Positions 36,033 to 43,590 of a stretch of DNA of 43,808 bases are shown piece by piece. This DNA comes from Alicyclobacillus herbarius DSM 13609 (lineage in GTDB: Bacteria > Bacillota > Bacilli > Alicyclobacillales > Alicyclobacillaceae). Location: assembly GCF_000430585.1 (NCBI RefSeq), contig NZ_AUMH01000023.1:1-43808 (forward strand), read 5' to 3'. A model generated the notes under the pieces. That model was not told where the DNA came from. It made no database searches and worked only from the letters and a program-made list of their open reading frames with translations. The translations under genes and the position numbers were made by a program. Position 1 is the first letter of the stretch. Each line of letters opens with the position of its first letter.

Positions 36033-36296
36033 TTACGACATGCGGGCCAGGGCCAACTGTTGCAATTCTTCGCGGCAGTCGTGACAAATCATCCGTCCGT
36101 GGAACGATTCAATCGACTCGTCCAGGTTGCCGCAGAAGATGCAGGCCGGTTCATACCGCTTGAGAATGATTCGGTCCCTGTCGGTATAAATGGCGAGTGG
36201 GTCTTTGATCTCGATGCCGAATGTGCGGCGGAGTTCAGCCGGAATGGCAATCCGCCCGAGCTGATCAACTTTGCGGACAATCCCTGTCGTTTTCAT
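36033..36296 (-). CDS. AbrB/SpoVT-type transcription factor with C-terminal Cys4 motif
   Basis: This 87-residue protein has an N-terminal swapped-hairpin DNA-binding domain, MKTTGIVRKVDQLGRIAIP, ELRRTFGIEIKDPLAIY, as in AbrB, Abh and SpoVT. Its tail has two CxxC pairs (CIFCGN and CHDC, about 18 residues apart) that could bind zinc, a variant seen in some Bacillota AbrB-like proteins. ATG at 36296 has GGAGG eight bases upstream on the minus strand. It is likely a transition-state-type regulator; targets are unknown. The 3' end faces the kinase gene. Confidence 0.88.
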   Translation of the reverse strand: MKTTGIVRKVDQLGRIAIPAELRRTFGIEIKDPLAIYTDRDRIILKRYEPACIFCGNLDESIESFHGRMICHDCREELQQLALARMS

Positions 36297-36432
36297 GTCC
36301 GTTGCCTCCAATCTTGCGTTCAGTGCTTACATTCATCCCTATATAGTCCGTCCCCGGATTCGGAAATGTGGGGGTAAGTGTGCACGGATTCCCACAAGCA
36401 CTGTCCGTTTCCAGAAAAATGAGGAGAGCACG

Positions 36433-36492
36433 ATGCCGGTATGTATAGCCGACAACGCAGCCGGACATACTGATGAGTGTAAGGGAGGCTGA
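36433..36492 (+). CDS. Possible 19-residue peptide with two Cys
   Basis: ATG 36433 has AGGAG about eight bases upstream and encodes MPVCIADNAAGHTDECKGG. A second tiny frame (ATG 36499-36537, 12 residues, MLPQALILIQSV) has AAGGGAGG at 36481-36488, ten bases away. Both precede a hairpin terminator, so a leader-peptide or small-protein unit is possible. There is no homology evidence. Confidence 0.3.
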   Translation: MPVCIADNAAGHTDECKGG

Positions 36493-36573
36493 TGTGCGAT
36501 GCTACCGCAGGCCTTAATACTGATCCAGTCAGTTTGAGGCAGGTTGCGACGAACAGAAGCGGTACCTTACAGG

Positions 36574-36611
36574 GAGAGCGGTCGTGTTGGCCGCTCTCTT
36601 TCATGTTTTAC
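36574..36611 (+). terminator. Terminator-like hairpin
   Basis: GAGAGCGG (36574-36581) / CCGCTCTC (36591-36598) with a 9-nt loop, followed by TTT-CATG-TTTT. The interrupted T-run makes it a moderate terminator or attenuator ahead of the dehydrogenase promoter. Confidence 0.6.
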
Positions 36612-36614
36612 CGC

Positions 36615-36644
36615 TTGACAAGCTGGACTCAAATCGCCTACGGT
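36615..36644 (+). promoter_or_regulatory. Putative sigma-A promoter of the 2-hydroxyacid dehydrogenase
   Basis: Perfect -35 TTGACA (36615-36620), an 18-bp spacer and a weak -10 TACGGT (36639-36644), immediately before the AAGGAGG ribosome site at 36654-36660. The 5' leader would be very short. Confidence 0.45.
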
Positions 36645-36667
36645 CAAGAAGATAAGGAGGCTTGTCC

Positions 36668-37606
36668 GTGGGTGAGAAGCCAAACATCCTCGTCTATGCC
36701 GAAAAGTTGGCGGACATATATCAGGAACTGCTCATCGCTGCAGGCGTTCCGGCCCTAGCCGCACGTAGCCCAGAGGAGGCAATGCCCCTGTTGCCGGAGG
36801 CGAACATCGTGTTGGGATGGAAGGTCCCTTGCGAACTGTGGCCGCTCGCAACCCGAGTTCGCTGGATTCATGCGGCTGGCGCCGGTGTCGACGATCTGGT
36901 AAACTGTCCGCATCTTCCAGAAGGCGTCCTCATCACGCGGGCGGTCGACCAATTTGGCGCCTCTATTAGCGAATACGTATTCTCCTACTTGCTCTACCTT
37001 CAGAAACCGCTGCGACGGTGGCGTACGAATCAGCGTAAGCGCCTGTGGCAGCCCTGTCCCATAGGGGACTTAGCTGGGCGCTGTATGGGGGTAGCCGGAA
37101 CCGGCTCCATTGGACAAGCCCTGATTCGGCGGGCCGTTGCATTTGATATGCGGGTGAAAGGACTCAACCGTACTGGCCATCCGGTTCCGGGGGTGGAACG
37201 GGTATATGCGTTGAATGAATGGCACTCGTTTGTTGAGGATGTCGACGTACTCGTTCTCACCCTCCCGTTAACGAAAGAGACTTATCACGTGGTGGACGAG
37301 ACCGTTTTGCAACGGTTGCCCGAGGGGGCGATTCTCGTCAATGTCGGCAGGGGGGCGCTGATTGACACCAAAGCGCTTATCCCGTACCTTCAGACTCGGA
37401 GGTTTACTGCCGTATTGGACGTATTTGAGGAGGAACCCTTGCCACCTCACCATCCGTTGTGGAAGTTTGAAAACGTATGGATAACTCCGCACCAATCCGG
37501 GCCCAGCGACCCAAAACGGATCGTCAAACAATTTGTGGAAAATCTACGGCGCTATCGGGCAGGAATGCCCTTGTTGGGGTTGGTAGATAAGCAGCGCGGG
37601 TATTAA
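36668..37606 (+). CDS. D-isomer-specific 2-hydroxyacid dehydrogenase
   Basis: This 312-residue NAD(P)-dependent enzyme interconverts a 2-oxoacid and a D-2-hydroxyacid. It has the nucleotide-binding motif GVAGTGSIGQALIRRA, LPLTKETYHVVD, the catalytic Arg region VNVGRGALIDTKAL, the catalytic Glu in LDVFEEEPLP and the catalytic His in WITPHQSG. GTG 36668 has AAGGAGG (36654-36660) seven bases upstream; TTG 36662 would be one base away and is rejected. The subgroup resembles glyoxylate/hydroxypyruvate reductases, but the substrate is unclear. Confidence 0.9.
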   Translation: MGEKPNILVYAEKLADIYQELLIAAGVPALAARSPEEAMPLLPEANIVLGWKVPCELWPLATRVRWIHAAGAGVDDLVNCPHLPEGVLITRAVDQFGASISEYVFSYLLYLQKPLRRWRTNQRKRLWQPCPIGDLAGRCMGVAGTGSIGQALIRRAVAFDMRVKGLNRTGHPVPGVERVYALNEWHSFVEDVDVLVLTLPLTKETYHVVDETVLQRLPEGAILVNVGRGALIDTKALIPYLQTRRFTAVLDVFEEEPLPPHHPLWKFENVWITPHQSGPSDPKRIVKQFVENLRRYRAGMPLLGLVDKQRGY

Positions 37607-37666
37607 AATGCATCGCCGGACAACCTCTTGAACCTGACGCCAAGTTTATCTTGAGGAGGAACATCA

Positions 37667-38575
37667 GTGGCTAATCCGGAGTTCCAATCATTACAGCCGC
37701 TGCATTCGTTATTGAGTTCCGCGGTGGCTTTGCCGTTTGCGAAGGCCGTGCGGGAACTAGGGTGTGCGGATTTACCGCAGGCACCGTTTGTCGATGAGAT
37801 TCAGCCGTATTTGGACACGGCTGCCTTTGACCGGCCGAATACTGCAGAGACGCGCCTGGCGGTGTGGCGCGCGGTGCAAAACGGTCGAGTGTTGGCGGTC
37901 GAATCGCTGCCCGACGGGGGCATGTTGTTCCATGTCCAGGCACGTCTGCAGGGCGGTCTGGGCATGGATGTACGCTTGCGCTATCGGGCCGATACTTGGC
38001 GCGTTCAATCCGTGACATCCATTCACCGCATTCCGTTTCAACGGACGAGATCGTTCATGTATTTGGTCTCGGCGGCATCTGTCGTCGTGGCGGGATTGCT
38101 TGGGTTCTCTTTAGCAGTCGGGTTGCATGCCGGCAGCTCACCCGCACAGCCGGCGTTGACCAAAAACGGGGTCGAAAGTTGGGCCAAGGCGCATGGTTAC
38201 CAGTTGGTGAAACCCGCGGCCGGCCCCGTGTCGTCCACTCCCGTAGCCAAGTCGAACGGGACATCCGCGGCGCACAAGTCGGTCACTCCGGCCAGCGGGG
38301 ATAAGACCACGGCGAAAACCGGGGCGGCAGCCAGTACCAGTCCCAAAAAACCTGCCGTGAAGACCTATACGTACACGCTGCACCTGGGGACACCTGTGCA
38401 CGATTTGTCCGTATTCTTGGAGCAGCACCACCTGGTCAAGAGCGCCATTGCGTTTGACATGGAGATGAAAAATACGCACGCGGATGCAGACCTGCGGCCA
38501 GGAACGTATACGTTTCGTTCAAACATGAGCGAATCGGACCTGATTCGCGTCTTAAAGGCAGGGCCTAAGTCGTAA
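37667..38575 (+). CDS. Single-pass membrane protein with MltG/YceG-like LysM-type C-terminal domain
   Basis: This 302-residue protein has a soluble N-terminal region (1-125), one membrane helix (about 130-155, MYLVSAASVVVAGLLGF), a Ser/Thr/Lys/Ala-rich linker (about 185-232) and a C-terminal domain. Seen there are YTLHLGTPVHDLSVFLEQH, then LRPGTYTFRSNMS, which match the LysM-like N-terminal module of MltG/YceG endolytic transglycosylases. The transglycosylase domain itself is absent, so it is probably not an enzyme but may bind cell wall. GTG 37667 has AGGAGG at 37654-37659. Confidence 0.72.
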   Translation: MANPEFQSLQPLHSLLSSAVALPFAKAVRELGCADLPQAPFVDEIQPYLDTAAFDRPNTAETRLAVWRAVQNGRVLAVESLPDGGMLFHVQARLQGGLGMDVRLRYRADTWRVQSVTSIHRIPFQRTRSFMYLVSAASVVVAGLLGFSLAVGLHAGSSPAQPALTKNGVESWAKAHGYQLVKPAAGPVSSTPVAKSNGTSAAHKSVTPASGDKTTAKTGAAASTSPKKPAVKTYTYTLHLGTPVHDLSVFLEQHHLVKSAIAFDMEMKNTHADADLRPGTYTFRSNMSESDLIRVLKAGPKS

Positions 38576-38603
38576 CGCACGGGAGGGGGAGGAAGAAACG
38601 GTC

Positions 38604-39446
38604 ATGACGCTAAGGCTGGATCACATTGTGCATGCGGTGCATGACCCCCACCAAGCGGCGAAAACCTTTGCCGAGCGGTTGCTGGTCCCAACCTCCACGG
38701 GGGGACGCCACGAGGCGTGGGGGACCTACAACACGTTGGCCCCACTCGCGGCGGCGTATCTCGAATGGGCCAGCGTGTTTGATGCCGGTTTGGCGGCCGA
38801 TAATGAATTTGGCCGCTGGCTGCTGTATGACCTTGAGCGTGGGGAAGGGGTAAGTCAACTCGCCGTCACAGCGAAGGACCTAGACGCGGTGGCGGATAGA
38901 TGGCGGCGGGCTGGGTTGCCGTTTATCGGCCCTGTGCCCGGGCGCCGAGTCCGGCCGGACGGCAGTATGCTCAGCTGGCGGTTGCTGTTTCCTGCCCGCG
39001 AGTCGGGCGAGGCGTTTCCCTTGCCGTTCCTCATCGAGTGGGATGAGGGGCAGGCACCCGTAGCGACACCTATGTCCGCACGGGACGTGGCTCCCCTCCA
39101 CCTTGTCAACCTGCACGCGTGGGTTCACAGCCCGGACCACACGTATACCCGGATGGCGGCCTATTACGACGGACTATGGACGCCGCCCGTGTGGATGGAG
39201 CACAAGGGTGTGCGGGTTCTTGTTTGGGACTTGGGGGCAGCCAAGCTGTGGCTGTGGCCAGAGGGGACGAGTGCGGTCAAGGCGGAGGTTCCTCGTGTCT
39301 TAGAACGGGGCGAGCGTGTCGTGGCGGCCGACTTTGTCCGGTCGGCTGAGCAGCGCGAATGGGATGGACAGTCCCTTTTCCATGGGCAGCCGTGCCTGCA
39401 CGGTCTCTACGTCAGCGTGTTGCAGCCGCAGGAAGGTAAATCGTGA
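38604..39446 (+). CDS. VOC-superfamily (glyoxalase-like) protein
   Basis: This 280-residue protein begins RLDHIVHAVHDPHQAAKTF, the typical metal-His start of a VOC/glyoxalase-like domain, followed by GTYNTLAPL, YLEWASVFD and a second half with HLVNLHAWVHSPDHTYTRM. It likely binds a small molecule with a divalent metal; the reaction is unknown. ATG 38604 has a GGGAGGGGGAGG site. Its 3' end overlaps the convergent kinase gene by 35 bases. Confidence 0.82.
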   Translation: MTLRLDHIVHAVHDPHQAAKTFAERLLVPTSTGGRHEAWGTYNTLAPLAAAYLEWASVFDAGLAADNEFGRWLLYDLERGEGVSQLAVTAKDLDAVADRWRRAGLPFIGPVPGRRVRPDGSMLSWRLLFPARESGEAFPLPFLIEWDEGQAPVATPMSARDVAPLHLVNLHAWVHSPDHTYTRMAAYYDGLWTPPVWMEHKGVRVLVWDLGAAKLWLWPEGTSAVKAEVPRVLERGERVVAADFVRSAEQREWDGQSLFHGQPCLHGLYVSVLQPQEGKS

Positions 39447-40704
39447 AGCGTGTGCCAAACCCTTTTTCGCTGTGCACCTCAATTTGTCCGCCCATGTCGC
39501 GGATGATCCGGTAGCTGATGGTCAGGCCGAGGCCGGTTCCGGAGGTCTTCGTGGAATAGTACGGATTGCCGAGGCGTTCGATTTCTTCCGGCGTCATACC
39601 GACCCCTGCGTCTGCAATCACCAGCGCCACCCGGTTGTGTTCCCGGTGTCCGTAAATGCGTAAGGTTTCTCCTTTCGGCATCGCTTCAATCCCATTTTTC
39701 GCGATATTCATCAGGGCCTGGTCAAACCGTTTGGGGTCCCCCCAAACGTACAGGTCGGGTTCGCATAACTCGACGATATCAATGCCCCGCAATACCGCGT
39801 ACGGTGCCATCATGTCGACCAGGTGGCGAACCCGTTCGACCACATCAATCCGCGTCTTTTCTTGCGCGGTCGGCTTGGCCAGCGATAGATACTCGGCGAT
39901 GATGTCTTCGGCCCGATGCAGCTCCTGAATGCTGGTTTCCACATACATCTTCTGTTTCTCGAGTGGAATACCGTCGTCCCGTAAGAGCATTTGCAAGAAC
40001 CCGCGCACGACGGTCAATGGATTGCGAATTTCGTGCGCGATGGAGGCGGCCAATTGCCCCATCACCTGGGACTGTTCAATGTCTTGAACGTGCTTTTGCA
40101 TATGTCGAAACTCGTTATGCTGCTCAATGATGGTGACGGCAATCCAAGCCAGCACGGCGTGTGCCATAAGGTAAATGACATCAAAGGACAATCGTTGCGG
40201 TGAAAAGATGCCTGGCTCCGAATCGGCCATTTGAAATAAGGCGGTGGTCAAGAGGACAGCGAAGGCGGCTGTACTGGCCATTACAACTGCAGTCACCATC
40301 CGCGCCCGGCGGTTTTGCTTGCGAAAGTTGGGAATAACGACGTACAAGGCAGGCAGCACATAGATGTAGCTGATGAGAACAGGGTACGCGGCCGATCCGT
40401 CCAGGAGCGCCTGGTACGCATACATGACGACGGTCAACGCGACGGCGGCCCATTGGCCCAGGAACAGACTGGCAATCAGCCATGGCACCGCGCGCAGGTC
40501 ATATACGTGATGTCCAATCGATTCGGGAAATGTCATACATAACATGATGGAGACGGCAGCGCTGATGGCGGCAACGATTTTTATGTGAATATTGGTGATG
40601 TTGGCCCGTTGATTGACGATGCTCTGGCATACGTACAACGGGACCAGGATGTTCGCGATATTTAAAAGCAGGTCTTTCACATCGGTCAACCCACTCAACT
40701 CCAC
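39412..40704 (-). CDS. KinB-like membrane sensor histidine kinase
   Basis: This 430-residue kinase has about six N-terminal membrane segments of the 5TM-5TMR_LYT type (residues 10-200), then a HisKA box SIAHEIRNPLTVVRGFLQML with the phospho-acceptor His, and an ATPase domain: N box NIAKNGIEAMP, G1 IADAGVGM, F box and G2 GTGLGLTIS. This layout matches the sporulation kinase KinB and related kinases, which feed phosphate into Spo0F. No response regulator is adjacent, consistent with an orphan phosphorelay kinase. GTG at 40704 lacks a strong site; nearby TTG codons are alternatives. Confidence 0.88.
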   Translation of the reverse strand: MELSGLTDVKDLLLNIANILVPLYVCQSIVNQRANITNIHIKIVAAISAAVSIMLCMTFPESIGHHVYDLRAVPWLIASLFLGQWAAVALTVVMYAYQALLDGSAAYPVLISYIYVLPALYVVIPNFRKQNRRARMVTAVVMASTAAFAVLLTTALFQMADSEPGIFSPQRLSFDVIYLMAHAVLAWIAVTIIEQHNEFRHMQKHVQDIEQSQVMGQLAASIAHEIRNPLTVVRGFLQMLLRDDGIPLEKQKMYVETSIQELHRAEDIIAEYLSLAKPTAQEKTRIDVVERVRHLVDMMAPYAVLRGIDIVELCEPDLYVWGDPKRFDQALMNIAKNGIEAMPKGETLRIYGHREHNRVALVIADAGVGMTPEEIERLGNPYYSTKTSGTGLGLTISYRIIRDMGGQIEVHSEKGFGTRFTIYLPAAATR

Positions 40705-40749
40705 CTACAACATCCCTTGTTTCTGCATTCCCTCTCCCCAAACGCATGC

Positions 40750-40776
40750 GGTCTGTATGGTCTTTACGGTCTGTAG
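40750..40776. repeat. Three tandem 9-bp repeats in the kinase leader
   Basis: GGTCTGTAT (40750-40758), GGTCTTTAC (40759-40767) and GGTCTGTAG (40768-40776) follow each other without spacing. They sit 46 bases before the kinase start, in a gap without genes. Confidence 0.75.
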
Positions 40777-40810
40777 TGGGTCCACAAGAGACAACAAAAA
40801 CCGGTGCGGT

Positions 40811-40852
40811 CATGCAAAAATGAGTGCCACCCATGCAAAAATGAGTGCCACC
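40811..40852. repeat. Perfect 21-bp tandem repeat
   Basis: CATGCAAAAATGAGTGCCACC occurs twice back to back (40811-40831 and 40832-40852). On the minus strand each reads GGTGGCACTC then ATTTTTGCATG. The layout resembles multiple transposase-binding repeats at an IS21-type end, or a duplicated operator upstream of the kinase. The gap 40705-41022 has no gene. Confidence 0.85.
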
Positions 40853-40928
40853 ACGCACACCCAATGAAGTATTGTACACTAACGCCAGTCCTCTGGGGCA
40901 AGTCGATCAGGATACATGAAAGAAGCAG

Positions 40929-40967
40929 GAAAAGCGGCAACGACCTAGTCACAGGTGGCTGCCGCTT
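40929..40967 (-). terminator. Probable terminator of the purA-like gene
   Basis: AAGCGGCA (40932-40939) pairs with TGCCGCTT (40960-40967), with an inner ACCT/AGGT stem. On the minus strand the stem is followed by TTTTCC, giving a moderate intrinsic terminator 55 bases after the stop. Confidence 0.6.
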
Positions 40968-41022
40968 GGACGTCAGGTTTCAGGGTGACGCCACATCTCG
41001 GTGGACATCCTGCGGTGGGGAT

Positions 41023-42288
41023 TTATGCCGAGCGGACGATGGTCTGATTGCGCTCCGGACCGACGGACACGTAGCGAATCGGAACGCCGACCAGTTCCTC
41101 AATCCGGGCGACAAACCGCTGCGCCGCCTCCGGCAGTTCTTCGAACCGACGGCAGTCCGACAGGTCTTCTGTCCATCCCTCGTGCCACTCGTACACCGGG
41201 GTAACCTGCTCCAGTTGATAGGCGGGCAGAGGGGTATCGTAGCGTTTCCCGTTCCATTCGTAGGCCACACAAAGGGCGACCTGATCCAACCCCGATAGTA
41301 CATCCAACTTCATCATGGCCAACTCCGTATACCCGTTAATCCAAGCCCCGTAGCGGAGTGTGGGGATGTCGAGCCAGCCGCAGTCGCGCCGACGCCCGGT
41401 GGTTGCGCCGTATTCATGGCCTTGTTCCTGGAGGTGTGTGCCATACTCATCCGCAAGGGCGGTTGGGAACGGGCCCGCACCCACCGCGGTGGTGTACGCC
41501 TTGGTAATTCCGGTCACGCGTGTAACCGCCTGCGGCGGTAGGCCGGCGCCGGCAGGAATGCCGCCAGCGATAGGAGAAGACGACGTAACAAACGGGTACA
41601 CCCCCCAGTCCAGGTCCCGCATGATGCCGAGCTGCCCTTCCAAGAGAACGTATTTGCCGGATTGAACCGCATCTTGAATCAAAGGCATCGTATTCTGGAT
41701 GTACGGCAGCAGATATTCTCGCGCCTCGGCCAACTCATCCCAGAGGGTTTGAAAAGGCTGGGCGAATTCTTTCATGCCCGGCATCCGTTCCAATTTAGCG
41801 GCGTACGCTTGTTCGACGCGGCGGCGAAAATGTTCTAGATCTCGCATCTCGCCAATCTGAATACCAAACCGTCCGGCCTTATCCTGATAGGCAGGGCCGA
41901 TGCCCTGCAACGTGGTGCCGACCTTGCGGGAACGGGCGTATTCTTCATACTGGTCCTGCCAGACGTGATACGGAAGCACCAGATGCGCGCGTTCGGAGAT
42001 GACGAGGTTGCCCGTAGCGATGCCCGCTTCATTCAGCGACGCAAGTTCTTTCACCAGGTTCATCGGGTGAATGACCACACCGGTTCCCAGCACAGCTTTC
42101 GTCTTCGGGTTGAAGATGCCAGATGGGACCAGGTGCAGCGCAAACCGGCCATGTTCGTTGACAATCGTGTGGCCCGCGTTGCCGCCCCCCTGATAGCGGA
42201 TGACCATGTTGGCATCAACCGCGAAGTAATCAACCATCTTTCCTTTGCCTTCGTCGCCGTATTGGGCGCCCACCACTGCGTGCACCAT
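41023..42288 (-). CDS. purA: Adenylosuccinate synthetase, divergent
   Basis: PurA joins IMP and aspartate using GTP to make adenylosuccinate. The 421-residue protein has AVVGAQYGDEGKGK with the catalytic Asp, QGGGNAGHTIV, HLVPSGIF, RAHLVLPYH, GTTLQGIGPAYQDKAGRFG, SSPIAGG and GWTEDL. Several normally invariant loops differ: LEGQLGIMRD where EGAQG is usual, TTAVGAGPFPT where TRVG is usual, and TTGRRRDCGW where TTGRPRR is usual. ATG at 42288 has GGAGG eight bases upstream (minus strand). A divergent LysR gene follows. It may be a paralogue with altered activity. Confidence 0.88.
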   Translation of the reverse strand: MVHAVVGAQYGDEGKGKMVDYFAVDANMVIRYQGGGNAGHTIVNEHGRFALHLVPSGIFNPKTKAVLGTGVVIHPMNLVKELASLNEAGIATGNLVISERAHLVLPYHVWQDQYEEYARSRKVGTTLQGIGPAYQDKAGRFGIQIGEMRDLEHFRRRVEQAYAAKLERMPGMKEFAQPFQTLWDELAEAREYLLPYIQNTMPLIQDAVQSGKYVLLEGQLGIMRDLDWGVYPFVTSSSPIAGGIPAGAGLPPQAVTRVTGITKAYTTAVGAGPFPTALADEYGTHLQEQGHEYGATTGRRRDCGWLDIPTLRYGAWINGYTELAMMKLDVLSGLDQVALCVAYEWNGKRYDTPLPAYQLEQVTPVYEWHEGWTEDLSDCRRFEELPEAAQRFVARIEELVGVPIRYVSVGPERNQTIVRSA

Positions 42289-42355
42289 TTGCGTCGCCTC
42301 CACGTTAAAAAGATAAAGCATCTCGGACCGTGTTCGCCGGCCTCGTTATCCACGC

Positions 42356-42369
42356 GTGCACATATGCAC
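42356..42369. promoter_or_regulatory. Palindrome in the purA-lysR divergent region
   Basis: GTGCA (42356-42360) - CATA - TGCAC (42365-42369) is a perfect inverted repeat between the two divergent starts and could be an operator. Confidence 0.4.
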
Positions 42370-42414
42370 TTCTCAGTTTACGATGCGCGTTGTTATGTGT
42401 AAAATTGATTTGTT

Positions 42415-42429
42415 GTATACTTTTTATAC
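42415..42429 (+). promoter_or_regulatory. LysR-type T-N11-A box overlapping a -10-like element
   Basis: GTATA-CTTTT-TATAC (42415-42429) is a 15-bp inverted repeat with the T-N11-A spacing known for LysR-type regulators. TATACT (42416-42421) within it resembles a -10 for the lysR gene, about 80 bases before its start, which suggests autoregulation. Confidence 0.5.
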
Positions 42430-42498
42430 GGATTCTGCATAAAGGTCCAACGATGTGCGGATAACCTCTACAAGCGATGTGGATTGCGAGGGATGCCT

Positions 42499-43398
42499 GT
42501 GGACACCTGGCTTCGCACCTTGGTGACGGTGGTCGAATCGTCGACGCTTGTGCAGGCGGCCGAGTCGTTGCACCTTACCCAACCAACCGTCACCCGGCAA
42601 CTGCAGCAACTGGAGCAACAGCTCGGCGTGCGGCTGTTTGACCGGCTGGGGAGACGCCTCGTCCTCAACCGCGCGGGCGAGGTGGTCTACCACTACGCGA
42701 AGAGCCAACAAAGCCTCTACGACAAGATGCAGGCGGAACTCGGTGCACTGGCCGATCCGTACGTGGGCACGGTCTATCTCGGGGCAGGACTGACGCCGTC
42801 CATCTATCTTTTGCCGCCGCTGTTGGCGGAATACCGCCGGCGCCACCCGCAGGTTCGGTTTCAAGTGACGAGCGGATCGTCTAAGGAAATCGCTGCGGCC
42901 CTAGAGCGGCGCGAAATTGACTTCGGCGTTGTGACGACGGTGGATGAAGGCATGACCGATCTTTGGACGATCCCGCTCTTGCGCGATGAATTGTTGCTGG
43001 TTGCGGCGCCGGGTCATCCCTTGGCCGAGCGGGGCGCGGCATCGGCGGCGGAGTGGATGCAAGAGCCACTGGTGTTGATGCGCAAAGGATCGGGTCTGCG
43101 GCGCATCCTCGACAATCTGGCGACCGAACACGGTCTGACTCTGCAGGTAGCGATGGAAACGGACAGTCTCGAAAGCATCAATCGCTTGGTCCAACTGGGG
43201 GTGGGTCTGTCCTGTCTACCCAGGTCCTGTGTCCAGGACGATATAGCAGCCGGGCGGTTGGCGGCCATTCGCACGCTGGATGGGGAGCTTGGCGCGCGCA
43301 CCATCACCCTTATCGGTCGTCGCGAAGGAACTCTGTCTGCCTGCGCCGGGCGGTTTATCCGCGTGTTGTCGGAGTGGTGGAAGTCGGACGCACACTGA
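42499..43398 (+). CDS. LysR-family transcriptional regulator
   Basis: This 299-residue protein has the N-terminal HTH (LRTLVTVVESSTLVQAAESL, LTQPTVTRQLQQLEQQLGVR, LFDRLGRRLVLNRAGE) and a periplasmic-binding-like effector domain (VYLGAGLTPSIYLLPPLL, REIDFGVV, LVQLGVGLSCLP). GTG 42499 is chosen because it begins exactly at the usual family N-terminus and has GAGGGA at 42488-42493. It is divergent to the purA-like gene, so regulation of that gene is likely by the usual LysR layout. Confidence 0.9.
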   Translation: MDTWLRTLVTVVESSTLVQAAESLHLTQPTVTRQLQQLEQQLGVRLFDRLGRRLVLNRAGEVVYHYAKSQQSLYDKMQAELGALADPYVGTVYLGAGLTPSIYLLPPLLAEYRRRHPQVRFQVTSGSSKEIAAALERREIDFGVVTTVDEGMTDLWTIPLLRDELLLVAAPGHPLAERGAASAAEWMQEPLVLMRKGSGLRRILDNLATEHGLTLQVAMETDSLESINRLVQLGVGLSCLPRSCVQDDIAAGRLAAIRTLDGELGARTITLIGRREGTLSACAGRFIRVLSEWWKSDAH

Positions 43399-43422
43399 GG
43401 TGTCCCCTTTCCGGACATGAAC

Positions 43423-43450
43423 TTGTGTTTCGACAATTTGTGTTTCGACA
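43423..43450. repeat. Two 13-bp direct repeats, period 15
   Basis: TTGTGTTTCGACA at 43423-43435 and again at 43438-43450. They lie between lysR and the IS110 transposase, possibly inside or at the left edge of the element. Confidence 0.7.
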
Positions 43451-43542
43451 GGGAGACCTTCTGATTTCCGAAATTCTGCAGATATCCTCAATCCATGAGC
43501 AGTCCTGTAACGAAGTAATTTGAGGTTTGCGGCATGAAAAAA

Positions 43543-43590
43543 CCTCCTGGTATCGTGGTAGTTGCCCAAACCAACCATCGACCAGGAGGG
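43543..43590 (+). promoter_or_regulatory. Hairpin sequestering the transposase ribosome site
   Basis: CCTCCTGGT (43543-43551) pairs perfectly with ACCAGGAGG (43581-43589), which contains the ribosome site; an inner TGGT/ACCA stem extends it. Read-through transcripts would fold and hide the site, a known way for insertion sequences to limit transposase. Confidence 0.7.

Larger units (their letters stand above)
36297..36667. other. Long gap with tiny ORFs and a hairpin
   Basis: The gap between abrB-like and the 2-hydroxyacid dehydrogenase holds the abrB upstream region, two very short ORFs with ribosome sites (36433 and 36499), a terminator-like hairpin (36574-36611) and a TTGACA -35. Nothing longer is credible. 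Confidence 0.5.

Noticed and set aside
36541-36611. T-box riboswitch before the 2-hydroxyacid dehydrogenase
   Set aside because: GCGGTACC looked suggestive, but the conserved T-box antiterminator sequence and specifier stem are not found.
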